Shown here one piece after another: positions 14,749 to 21,618 of a DNA stretch of 27,855 bases. Under the pieces are notes generated by a model. The model was not told where the DNA came from. It saw only the letters and a program-made list of their open reading frames with translations, and made no database searches. How positions within the stretch are numbered: the stretch's first letter is position 1; each line of letters opens with the position of its first letter. The DNA lies in NCBI GenBank assembly GCA_043804035.1, contig JAZDJJ010000153.1, positions 1-27,855 of the forward strand, read 5' to 3'. The stretch is from JAZDJJ01 sp043804035. Its GTDB lineage: Bacteria; Bacteroidota; Bacteroidia; Palsa-948. Position numbers and translations under genes: made by a program.

Positions 14749-15573
14749 TTACGTTTTTTCCTTAATAATTTTTTTAGTTGCTACAATAGGAGCAAAAGCA
14801 TCTACTCTTTTAATCTTTCTGCTTTTTTTGTCGTCATCTTCTTCTTTTTTAAAAGGCATTCCAAATTCTCTGAGCAGTGTATATGCTTCATTGTCGTTGT
14901 TAGCATTGGTAACAAAAGTAATGTCCATTCCTCTTATCTTATTGATTTTATCAAGATTGATTTCCGGAAAAATAATTTGCTCCTTGATGCCAAGTGTATA
15001 ATTTCCTCTTCCATCAAATCCTCTTTTACTGATGCCCTTGAAATCACGAATACGTGGAAGGGAAGCAGAAATAAAACGGTCAAGAAATTCGTACATCTGA
15101 TTTCCGCGAAGTGTAATTTTTGTTCCGATGGCTAATCCTTTACGAACTTTAAAGTTTGAAATATCTTTTTTTGCATGTGTAGCAACCGGTTTCTGTCCGG
15201 TAATGATAGATAATTCACCAAGAGCAGCATCAATTATTTTTCTATCCGCAACAGCATCTCCAACGCCTTGATTGATAGCAATTTTTTGAAGACGAGGAAC
15301 ACGCATCGGACTTTTAAAAGCGAACTCTTTCATTAAGTTTGGAACAATTTCGCTATTAAATTTTTCTTTTAAACGAGGAATATAAATTGCCCGTTTATGT
15401 TTGCCTGCCGATTCTTTCTGAATAGATTCCTGTGGAACAGATGGAATAATATTTATTTCTGCATCTGCTTTCTTCTTATCAGGTGCCGATGCACGAATCG
15501 GTTTTTTAGCACTGACTTTTTTTTCCTGACCTTTTTTTGATGGATTTTTTTTCTGTTCTTCTTTTTTCATCAC
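14749..15573 (-). CDS. rplE: Large-subunit ribosomal protein L5 with long terminal extensions
   Basis: The L5 core runs from about residue 63 (IYIPRLKEKFNSEIVPNLMK) through MRVPRLQKIAINQGVGDAVA, KPVATHAKKDISNFKVRKGL and RGNYTLGIKEQIIFPEI to RGMDITFVTNANNDNEAYTL. L5 binds 5S rRNA and contacts the P-site tRNA. At 274 aa it is about 90 residues longer than most L5 proteins. Some 60 lysine-, alanine- and serine-rich residues precede the core (MMKKEEQKKNPSKKGQEKKV) and about 30 charged residues follow it. No internal ATG lies at the expected L5 start, which supports the long form. It sits 10 nt after rplX. Confidence 0.95.
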   Translation of the reverse strand: MMKKEEQKKNPSKKGQEKKVSAKKPIRASAPDKKKADAEINIIPSVPQESIQKESAGKHKRAIYIPRLKEKFNSEIVPNLMKEFAFKSPMRVPRLQKIAINQGVGDAVADRKIIDAALGELSIITGQKPVATHAKKDISNFKVRKGLAIGTKITLRGNQMYEFLDRFISASLPRIRDFKGISKRGFDGRGNYTLGIKEQIIFPEINLDKINKIRGMDITFVTNANNDNEAYTLLREFGMPFKKEEDDDKKSRKIKRVDAFAPIVATKKIIKEKT

Positions 15574-15583
15574 TGATATTTTT

Positions 15584-15907
15584 TTATTTTATTAATTCAT
15601 TGGATTTTTTTGAGTAGCGAACTATCTTTCCGTCATCTTCTTTAATTCGCCTTCCTACGCGAGTAACATTTCCCTTTGCGTCCACTAACATTAAATTAGA
15701 GATATGTACCGATGCCTCTTGATGAATGATTCCGCCTTTTGTGTTTTTAGCAGTAGGACGTGTGTGCTTAATTGCTATGTTGATTCCTTCTACGATGGCG
15801 CGATTTTTTTTTCTATCCATAGAAAGAATACGTCCCTGTTTTCCTTTGTCGTCACCTGCAATCACTTTTACGGTATCACCTTTTTTTATTTTTAGTTTAG
15901 TAATCAT
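15584..15907 (-). CDS. rplX: Large-subunit ribosomal protein L24
   Basis: This 107-aa L24 has the KOW motif near its start (KKGDTVKVIAGDDKGKQGRI), then VEGINIAIKHTRPTAKNTKG and GGIIHQEASVHISNLMLVD. L24 is an assembly initiator of the 50S subunit. Gaps are 13 nt to rplN and 10 nt to rplE, typical of a co-translated pair. Confidence 0.98.
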   Translation of the reverse strand: MITKLKIKKGDTVKVIAGDDKGKQGRILSMDRKKNRAIVEGINIAIKHTRPTAKNTKGGIIHQEASVHISNLMLVDAKGNVTRVGRRIKEDDGKIVRYSKKSNELIK

Positions 15908-15920
15908 GATAAAATATTTT

Positions 15921-16286
15921 TTATAGTACTTCTGGTGCCAGTGAAATTATTTTCATAAATTGTTTTTCGCGCAGTTCTCTTGCTACTGGTCCAAAGATGC
16001 GCGTGCCTTTTAGTTCATCGGTTTCAGTAAGCAGAACGGCAGCGTTATCGTCAAAACGAATATATGAACCATCAGGTCTGCGGATTTCTTTTTTAGTGCG
16101 CACCACAACTGCTTTGCATACAGCATGATTTTTTACAGCACCCCCCGGTATTGCCTTTTTTACAGCAACGATAATCTTGTCGCCTATAGAAGCATATCTG
16201 CGCGTACTGCCGAGTATACGAATGCACAATATTTCTTTTGCTCCACTGTTGTCTGCTACAATTAATCTTGTCTCTTGTTGTATCAT
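15921..16286 (-). CDS. rplN: Large-subunit ribosomal protein L14
   Basis: This 121-aa L14 starts MIQQETRLIVADNSGAKEIL and contains RRYASIGDKIIVAVKKAIPG, the L14 signature region, with GTRIFGPVARELREKQFMKI near the end. L14 binds at the 30S-50S interface. The frame is open for 18 more codons upstream, to 16340, but those residues (MLFRFLLKSTQTINQQTT) are unlike L14, and the family start is at 16286. rpsQ is 98 nt upstream. Confidence 0.97.
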   Translation of the reverse strand: MIQQETRLIVADNSGAKEILCIRILGSTRRYASIGDKIIVAVKKAIPGGAVKNHAVCKAVVVRTKKEIRRPDGSYIRFDDNAAVLLTETDELKGTRIFGPVARELREKQFMKIISLAPEVL

Positions 16287-16384
16287 AGTCGTTTGTTGGT
16301 TTATGGTTTGTGTGCTTTTCAGTAAAAACCGAAATAGCAATTTGTCAGTTAAATAACAAATGACAAACCATGAATTATTTTATT

Positions 16385-16642
16385 TTATTTTACTTTTTCT
16401 AATACTTCAACTAATCGCCAGCATTTATTTTTGCTCAGCGGGCGAGTTTCTATAATGCGAACAACGTCACCAATATTGCTTTCATTTTTTTCATCGTGAG
16501 CCATAAACTTACTGGTACGTTTAATGAATTTGCCATACTTGGCATGTTTGATCTTTCGCTCTACTGAAACAACAATGGTTTTACTCATCTTGTTGCTCGT
16601 AACAAGTCCTGTTTTTTCTTTTCTTTTAGTTTTTCTTTTCAT
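16385..16642 (-). CDS. rpsQ: Small-subunit ribosomal protein S17
   Basis: This 85-aa S17 has the OB-fold pattern KTGLVTSNKMSKTIVVSVER, KHAKYGKFIKRTSKFMAHDE and GDVVRIIETRPLSKNKCWRL, the last being the family signature. S17 is a primary binder of the 16S 5' domain. It lies 12 nt after rpmC and begins with a lysine-rich stretch (MKRKTKRKEK). Confidence 0.97.
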   Translation of the reverse strand: MKRKTKRKEKTGLVTSNKMSKTIVVSVERKIKHAKYGKFIKRTSKFMAHDEKNESNIGDVVRIIETRPLSKNKCWRLVEVLEKVK

Positions 16643-16654
16643 TTATATTAAAAA

Positions 16655-16864
16655 TTATTTTGAATTTTTTTTAGAAGCAATTTCCCGTCTTCTTATTTCA
16701 GTCATCATTCTGGCAATAGTTTTCCTTGTTATGCGGATATGTATCGGATTTTCCACAGGAGAAATAACATGATTGAAATTCATTTTTGAATAAATGTTTT
16801 TTTCATCATTCAGTTTCTCATTGAGATCGCTGTCTGATAATTGTGATAGGTCGACTTTTTTCAT
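16655..16864 (-). CDS. rpmC: Large-subunit ribosomal protein L29
   Basis: This 69-aa helical protein starts MKKVDLSQLSDSDLNEKLND and ends with ITRKTIARMMTEIRRREIAS, the L29 helix pair with IRxxRKxIARxxT. L29 lies by the tunnel exit and helps dock SRP and trigger factor. A 147-nt gap precedes it, unusual since rplP and rpmC normally almost touch; a strong -7 box lies in that gap. Confidence 0.95.
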   Translation of the reverse strand: MKKVDLSQLSDSDLNEKLNDEKNIYSKMNFNHVISPVENPIHIRITRKTIARMMTEIRRREIASKKNSK

Positions 16865-16951
16865 TTTTTATTTAGTAAATATTTTTTTTAATTAATAAAA
16901 TCATAGTCCATTTTGAACAAACTATTAAATTAAATTTTTGATTTGAGTATG

Positions 16952-16959
16952 CAAATGTA
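16952..16959 (-). promoter_or_regulatory. Candidate internal promoter (-7 box) upstream of rpmC
   Basis: The minus strand reads TACATTTG followed by CA, a close match to the Bacteroidota -7 box TAnnTTTG, in the 147-nt gap between rplP and rpmC. No -33 TTG at the normal spacing is seen. Initiation would fall near 16945, leaving a leader of about 80 nt before rpmC. Confidence 0.45.
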
Positions 16960-17011
16960 AAAATTATTTGAGGATTATGTTATTTTTCGGACAAATATTA
17001 TCTGACTATTT

Positions 17012-17434
17012 TTATTTTTCAACATAATCTCTGCTTACAATAAATTTACACATCACCGGAAGTTTTTGTGATGCAAGACGAACGGCTTCTTTAGCATCTG
17101 CTAGTGAAACATCATCTGTTTCAAACAAAATTCTTCCTGCTTTAACAACAGCCACCCAATATTCCGGATTTCCTTTTCCTTTTCCCATACGTACTTCTGC
17201 TGGTTTTTTAGTGATGGGTTTATCGGGGAAAATACGAATCCAAACTTTTGCATCGCGTTTAAGATGACGAGTAAGGGCAACGCGTGCTGCTTCAATTTGT
17301 CGTTGTGTTATCCATGCAGTTTCTAATGATTTTAATCCAAAAGAACCGAATGCCAATTCAGTACCACTTCTGGCATTTCCGGATGGAACCATCTTGTGCA
17401 TCTTTCTGTACTTTGTCTTTTTTGGCTGTAACAT
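17012..17434 (-). CDS. rplP: Large-subunit ribosomal protein L16
   Basis: This 140-aa L16 begins MLQPKKTKYRKMHKMVPSGN and has FGSFGLKSLETAWITQRQIE, KVWIRIFPDKPITKKPAEVR and RMGKGKGNPEYWVAVVKAGR, the family signatures. L16 organises the A-site tRNA region of the 50S subunit. rpsC is 44 nt upstream; the 147-nt gap downstream carries the rpmC promoter candidate. Confidence 0.98.
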   Translation of the reverse strand: MLQPKKTKYRKMHKMVPSGNARSGTELAFGSFGLKSLETAWITQRQIEAARVALTRHLKRDAKVWIRIFPDKPITKKPAEVRMGKGKGNPEYWVAVVKAGRILFETDDVSLADAKEAVRLASQKLPVMCKFIVSRDYVEK

Positions 17435-17478
17435 ATTGATTTAATGTTTGTAGGTTATATATTTTTATCACAAACTTT

Positions 17479-18186
17479 TTATTTTCCTCTTCCTTTTCCT
17501 TTTCCTCTTCCTTTTCCCCTTATATCATGTTTGTCAAAAATGTTAGGGGAAAGATCGCGTTTTCCAAAAACTTCTCCTTTGCAAATCCAAACTTTTATTC
17601 CGATTCTTCCCATAGTTGTATGTGCTTCAGTATTTGCATAATCAATATCGGCACGGAAGGTGTGAAGCGGAACTCTTCCTTTTTTGTATTCTTCGCTTCG
17701 TGCAATTTCTACTCCGCCGAGTCGTCCGCCAGCACGAATTTTAATTCCTTCTGCGCCCATTCGCATAGCAGATGCAATTCCCATTTTCATGCAACGTTTA
17801 AAAGAGATACGGGCTTCTATCTGCCGTGCAATACTATCAGCAACTAATCGTGCATCCACTTCTGGTCGTTTAACTTCAAAAATATTTATCTGTATATCTT
17901 TATTCGTTATCTTTTTCAATTCTTCTCTCAATTTATCAACTTCCTGTCCTCCTTTACCAATAATAATTCCCGGACGAGCTGTGTGAATTGTTACTGTTAC
18001 AACTTTTTGTGTTCTTTCAATTACAACTTTTGAAATGCTGTTTTTTTGCAAACGCACTTTCAAATAATTGCGAATCTGTTCGTCTTCAACTAATTTTTCG
18101 GAATAATTTCTTCCGCCATACCAGGCAGAGTCCCATCCGCGAATAATACCGAGACGATTACCTATTGGATTTGCTTTTTGTCCCAT
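17479..18186 (-). CDS. rpsC: Small-subunit ribosomal protein S3
   Basis: This 235-aa S3 starts MGQKANPIGNRLGIIRGWDS. It has a KH domain with PGIIIGKGGQEVDKLREEL and the C-terminal domain with MRMGAEGIKIRAGGRLGGVE, ARSEEYKKGRVPLHTFRADI. S3 lines the mRNA entry. The last residues are a simple repeat (RGKGRGKGKGRGK) encoded by purine-only hexamer-like DNA at about 17482-17517, a slippage-prone end. A six-unit heptamer array lies directly upstream of the start. Confidence 0.98.
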   Translation of the reverse strand: MGQKANPIGNRLGIIRGWDSAWYGGRNYSEKLVEDEQIRNYLKVRLQKNSISKVVIERTQKVVTVTIHTARPGIIIGKGGQEVDKLREELKKITNKDIQINIFEVKRPEVDARLVADSIARQIEARISFKRCMKMGIASAMRMGAEGIKIRAGGRLGGVEIARSEEYKKGRVPLHTFRADIDYANTEAHTTMGRIGIKVWICKGEVFGKRDLSPNIFDKHDIRGKGRGKGKGRGK

Positions 18187-18193
18187 TCAATGA

Positions 18194-18235
18194 ATTGATT
18201 AGTAATTGTTAATTGTTTATTGTTAATTTATTATT
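18194..18235. repeat. 6-unit degenerate heptamer array between rplV and rpsC
   Basis: Units attgatt, agtaatt, gttaatt, gtttatt, gttaatt and tattatt follow in strict 7-nt phase, starting 8 nt upstream of the rpsC ATG. The units share only a final att, so the period is better conserved than the sequence. Confidence 0.75.
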
Positions 18236-18242
18236 TTCTTCT

Positions 18243-18632
18243 TTAAATTATATCTACTATAAGAGTAACATGATTAGAACGTTTGCGAATGCGATAAGCT
18301 CTTCCTTGCGGAGCAGGGCGAAAACGTTTGATAGTAGTACCAACATCCACACGGATTTCTTTCACATACAAATTATCGTCTTCGGCTTTTATTCCTGTTT
18401 TTGCTTCGTAATTTTTTATAGCAGAAATCAAAAGTTTTTCCAATGGCTTGGATGCGTGTTGTTTATGGAAGCGAAGAACATTTAACGCATCTTCCACTTG
18501 CTTGTTTCTGATAAGATCGGCAAGCAATCGCATCTTACGCGGTGAAGTAGGATAGTTGTTCAACTTTGCAAAATAAGTACTTTTCATTTCTTCCTTTTTT
18601 GCATTAGCCATTTCTCGTTTGCGAACACTCAT
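18243..18632 (-). CDS. rplV: Large-subunit ribosomal protein L22
   Basis: This 129-aa L22 has MSVRKREMANAKKEEMKSTY leading into the core AKLNNYPTSPRKMRLLADLI, and ends with VDVGTTIKRFRPAPQGRAYR, RKRSNHVTLIV, the family signature. Its hairpin reaches into the peptide tunnel. The start at 18632 keeps a basic N-terminus like that of related L22 proteins; an alternative at the internal M8 is less likely. Confidence 0.97.
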   Translation of the reverse strand: MSVRKREMANAKKEEMKSTYFAKLNNYPTSPRKMRLLADLIRNKQVEDALNVLRFHKQHASKPLEKLLISAIKNYEAKTGIKAEDDNLYVKEIRVDVGTTIKRFRPAPQGRAYRIRKRSNHVTLIVDII

Positions 18633-18705
18633 TGTAAAAAAAATTAGTTTTAAGTTTAAATTAAAAAATTAATCCGCAATATTATACATTAATATCATTT
18701 CAGGT

Positions 18706-19062
18706 TTATTTCTTTTTTGATTGTGCCGATGCATCAGATACTGGTGCAGCAGTAAATGTTGATTCTGTTGGCTTACGAGCCGGTGACGATTCTGCTTTTA
18801 CATGACCAGTATGACCACGGAAAGTACGGGTAGGAGAAAATTCTCCCAACCTGTGTCCAACCATATTTTCAGTTATATAAACCGGAATAAATTTATTTCC
18901 GTTGTGAATCGCAAATGTCATTCCAACAAAGTCAGGAGATATCATTGATCTGCGTGACCATGTTTTAATAACGGCTTTTTTCTTCTTACCTGTTACAACA
19001 TCCTGAACTTTTTTATTCAGTTTGAAGTCAATGAAGAATCCTTTTTTTAGTGAACGTGCCAT
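18706..19062 (-). CDS. rpsS: Small-subunit ribosomal protein S19 with C-terminal tail
   Basis: This 118-aa S19 starts MARSLKKGFFIDFKLNKKVQ and has IKTWSRRSMISPDFVGMTFA, FIPVYITENMVGHRLGEFSP, RTFRGHTGH, the S19 signature. S19 is in the 30S head. The core ends at about 92; a tail of about 26 residues rich in Ser, Ala, Pro and Thr, ending QSKKK, is extra. The usual upstream neighbour rplB is displaced by two accessory genes. Confidence 0.98.
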   Translation of the reverse strand: MARSLKKGFFIDFKLNKKVQDVVTGKKKKAVIKTWSRRSMISPDFVGMTFAIHNGNKFIPVYITENMVGHRLGEFSPTRTFRGHTGHVKAESSPARKPTESTFTAAPVSDASAQSKKK

Positions 19063-19068
19063 TTCTTT

Positions 19069-19096
19069 AGTTTAATATTTAAAGTTTAAGATTTAA
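19069..19096. repeat. 4-unit heptamer array between the barrel gene and rpsS
   Basis: Units agtttaa, tatttaa, agtttaa and gatttaa run in 7-nt phase and overlap the stop codon of the gene ending at 19093. It lies 7 nt upstream of the rpsS start. Confidence 0.7.
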
Positions 19097-19857
19097 AAAT
19101 TCATAGTTAACATCAATGCACCATTCAAAGGCGACATACTGAATCCATTCACTTTTAGTTCATCGTTAGCATACGTATTATTATTTCCATAATCGTTTTC
19201 AGTAATAATTATTTTGCCACCCGCTTTGGTATAACCAATGCCATAAGAAATTTCTGTTCCTATAGCAAATTTATCAGTGATATAAAAATTAAAACCTGCA
19301 AAACTTTGAAAGCCGAAACCAAATCCTCCAGGAACTTCAAAGGTATTTTCATAAATGTCAGTACTATTAGGATTTACATAAGTATAAGTATCTTTTACCG
19401 AAGCAGTAGTTTTGCCTATTATACCGATTGGTAGTCCAAGTCCAGTTAATATTTCAAGTTTATTATTTTTAAAATGTCTTTCAATTGCAGGCATAAAAGT
19501 TAGTCGGGTTTGTTTAAGATTTCCTTCAAACAAATCTGTATCTCCATTAGAATGTGTATCGGTATTATAAAATTTAAGTTTTAAAGAACCCATCCCTATT
19601 CCAATTCTTGCAGATAATTGTTCACTCAGAAAATACCTGCCAATAATGTCAGCAGTATAAGAACCAGTATTTAATTCTGCATTCATCTTATCGCCTACTC
19701 CTTCTACTATGAAATCTGATAATCCTAAAAAATTTATTTTAAAGTTTGAAGTTGGGCTATATCGTACGCTTACACTGACTTTATTCGTTGTGTCTTGCGC
19801 GGTTGTAATTATTGACAAGATACACAAAGCAATAATACAAGTTACTAATTTGTTCAT
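19093..19857 (-). CDS. Predicted outer-membrane beta-barrel protein
   Basis: This 254-aa protein has a signal peptide (MNKLVTCIIALCILSIITTA, cleavage probably before QDTT). It then shows alternating hydrophobic/aromatic strands, many Gly, Asn, Thr and Tyr, and a terminal phenylalanine (ALMLTMNF) as in barrel proteins inserted by the BAM complex. Strands such as ADIIGRYFLSEQLSARIGIG, SFAGFNFYITDKFAIGTEIS and GALMLTMNF fit an eight-to-ten-strand small porin-like or OmpA-like barrel. No ligand or function can be assigned. It lies between the NYN-domain gene and rpsS, with gaps of 12 and 30 nt, so it must be cotranscribed with the ribosomal genes unless an unseen promoter exists. Confidence 0.75.
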   Translation of the reverse strand: MNKLVTCIIALCILSIITTAQDTTNKVSVSVRYSPTSNFKINFLGLSDFIVEGVGDKMNAELNTGSYTADIIGRYFLSEQLSARIGIGMGSLKLKFYNTDTHSNGDTDLFEGNLKQTRLTFMPAIERHFKNNKLEILTGLGLPIGIIGKTTASVKDTYTYVNPNSTDIYENTFEVPGGFGFGFQSFAGFNFYITDKFAIGTEISYGIGYTKAGGKIIITENDYGNNNTYANDELKVNGFSMSPLNGALMLTMNF

Positions 19858-19869
19858 GATTATATATTT

Positions 19870-20400
19870 TTATTCTCTTTGTTTTTGTTTGAATGTTATT
19901 TCTTCAAAAAATGAATCAAGATTAATAAATTTTACACCTATCATTTTTTTGAGTTCAGAAGATATCTGTCCCCAAAAATAAATTTCCACATCCCACTTTT
20001 TCTTTAAGCACCTCTGTAAAGTAGGAATATAATCTTTATCGCCTGCTACAATAGCAATTGTTCCTGATTCCTGATTATCTTCCAAAGTGTCTCTAATGGC
20101 ATTACTTAATTCAGCATCTACTCCCTTTTCTCTATTTGTAAAAATACTTCTATCAAAAATTCTGGGTTCTATTCCAATCTGTTTTAATTTATCCCAAAGC
20201 GAATCATTCTGAGGAGGACGTGAACCTACCAAAACTGTTTCCATTAACTTTCTTTCGTTTCTGATTTTATCTAACAAATTACCGTAGTTTATTCGTAAAC
20301 GAATAACAAGTTCATCATCGTAAAAATATTTATCTCTGGCTACTCTTTGCGCCTCTATAAATATGTTTGAATTATCTATAAACAGATGTAACCCGTTCAT
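19870..20400 (-). CDS. NYN-domain (LabA/DUF88-like) putative ribonuclease
   Basis: This 176-aa protein matches the NYN domain, a PIN-like nuclease fold. It has FIDNSNIF with D9 and N12, VGSRPP after the second strand, EKGVDAELSNAIRDTLED with D95, and AIVAGDKDYIPTLQRCLKKK with D121 and D123. These acidic residues form the metal site in the family, so it may cleave RNA. It has no signal or membrane segment and should act in the cytosol. It is 8 nt from rplB and 12 nt from the barrel gene, so translation is probably coupled to rplB. A role on rRNA or ribosomal mRNA is suggested only by position. Confidence 0.85.
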   Translation of the reverse strand: MNGLHLFIDNSNIFIEAQRVARDKYFYDDELVIRLRINYGNLLDKIRNERKLMETVLVGSRPPQNDSLWDKLKQIGIEPRIFDRSIFTNREKGVDAELSNAIRDTLEDNQESGTIAIVAGDKDYIPTLQRCLKKKWDVEIYFWGQISSELKKMIGVKFINLDSFFEEITFKQKQRE

Positions 20401-20408
20401 ACTATTTT

Positions 20409-21248
20409 TTATTTTGCTCCATATCCTTTAGTTCTTCTTTCAATGATATAGCGATTAGATGATTTTGTTTTGTTGCGTGTTTTTGCTCCTTTGGCTTTCT
20501 TACCTGAACGTGAGCGAGGATGTCCTCCTGATGCTCTTCCTTCACCACCACCCATTGGATGGTCAACAGGATTCATTGCTACAGCACGGTTGCGTGGTCT
20601 TCTGCCAAGCCAACGTTTGCGTCCGGCTTTGCCGTGAACTTCAAGAATATGATCTGCATTTGAAACAGAACCAACAGTTGCCATACAAGAGGCAAGCGCC
20701 ATACGTATTTCGCCCGAAGGCATTTTTAATGTAACATATTTCCCTTCTTTAGAAGTAAGTTGTGCATAAGCACCGGCACTGCGAATCATTTTCGCTCCTT
20801 GTCCCGGATTTAATTCAATGTTATGAACAATAGTTCCCAAAGGCATATTGCCGATGGGCATTGCATTTCCAACATTCGGAGCAACTTCTTTTCCCGAAAT
20901 TATTGTTTGCCCAACTTGTAATCCTTGTGGAGAAAGAATGTATCTTTTTTCTCCATCTTTATAGGAGAGCAGAGCGATTCGTGCTGTACGATTTGGATCG
21001 TATTCAATACTTTTTACCACTGCCGGAATGCTGTGCTTATTTCTTTTGAAATCAATTATTCTGAAACGTTTTTTGTGTCCGCCGCCCATGTATCGCATGG
21101 TCATTTTTCCAGTATTGTTACGTCCGCCACTCTTTTTGTAAGGTCGCAAAAGACATTTTTCAGGTGATGCCTTAGTGATATCGCTAAAGTTACTAATGAC
21201 TTTATTACGTTGCCCCGGTGTAAGGGGTCTGAATCGTTTTACTCTCAT
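20409..21248 (-). CDS. rplB: Large-subunit ribosomal protein L2
   Basis: This 279-aa L2 starts MRVKRFRPLTPGQRNKVISN and has IDFKRNKHSIPAVVKSIEYD, GQGAKMIRSAGAYAQLTSKE and the peptidyl-transferase-proximal MNPVDHPMGGGEGRASGGHP, with the histidine essential in other L2 proteins. It is a primary 23S binder needed for subunit joining. rplW is 15 nt upstream. The usual downstream neighbour rpsS is displaced by two accessory genes. Confidence 0.98.
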   Translation of the reverse strand: MRVKRFRPLTPGQRNKVISNFSDITKASPEKCLLRPYKKSGGRNNTGKMTMRYMGGGHKKRFRIIDFKRNKHSIPAVVKSIEYDPNRTARIALLSYKDGEKRYILSPQGLQVGQTIISGKEVAPNVGNAMPIGNMPLGTIVHNIELNPGQGAKMIRSAGAYAQLTSKEGKYVTLKMPSGEIRMALASCMATVGSVSNADHILEVHGKAGRKRWLGRRPRNRAVAMNPVDHPMGGGEGRASGGHPRSRSGKKAKGAKTRNKTKSSNRYIIERRTKGYGAK

Positions 21249-21263
21249 TTTAGTTTTTGTTTT

Positions 21264-21575
21264 TTATATGTTTCCGTAAAAATCAATTGTATCTCCTTTC
21301 TTGAGTGTAACAACTGCTTTCTTTGCTCGTTTCACGGTACCTGAAAATATTTTTGTTTTTGTATGTCTGATTTTTGTTTTTCCAATATAATTCATTGTGT
21401 TCACAGATTCTACGGTAACCTGATATGTTTTTTCCACAGCTTTTTTAATTTCTATTTTATTGGCATTTTTGTTAACGATAAAGGCATAACTGCTTTTACC
21501 TGCTCTATTTTTTGTAGCGGGGTCTGCCATTACAGAAAATTTTTCGGTTATGACTGGTTTGATGAGCGTTTTCAT
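21264..21575 (-). CDS. rplW: Large-subunit ribosomal protein L23
   Basis: This 103-aa L23 has LIKPVITEKFSVMADPATKN, YAFIVNKNANKIEIKKAVEK, VTVESVNTMNYIGKTKIRHT and a final KKGDTIDFYGNI. L23 is the docking site for trigger factor and SRP at the tunnel exit. It normally follows rplD directly; here a 312-aa nuclease-like gene lies between them, 43 nt upstream. Confidence 0.97.
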   Translation of the reverse strand: MKTLIKPVITEKFSVMADPATKNRAGKSSYAFIVNKNANKIEIKKAVEKTYQVTVESVNTMNYIGKTKIRHTKTKIFSGTVKRAKKAVVTLKKGDTIDFYGNI

Positions 21576-21618
21576 TTTATTATTTTTTTATTGTTCCTAT
21601 TAAAAACGAATTTAAAAT

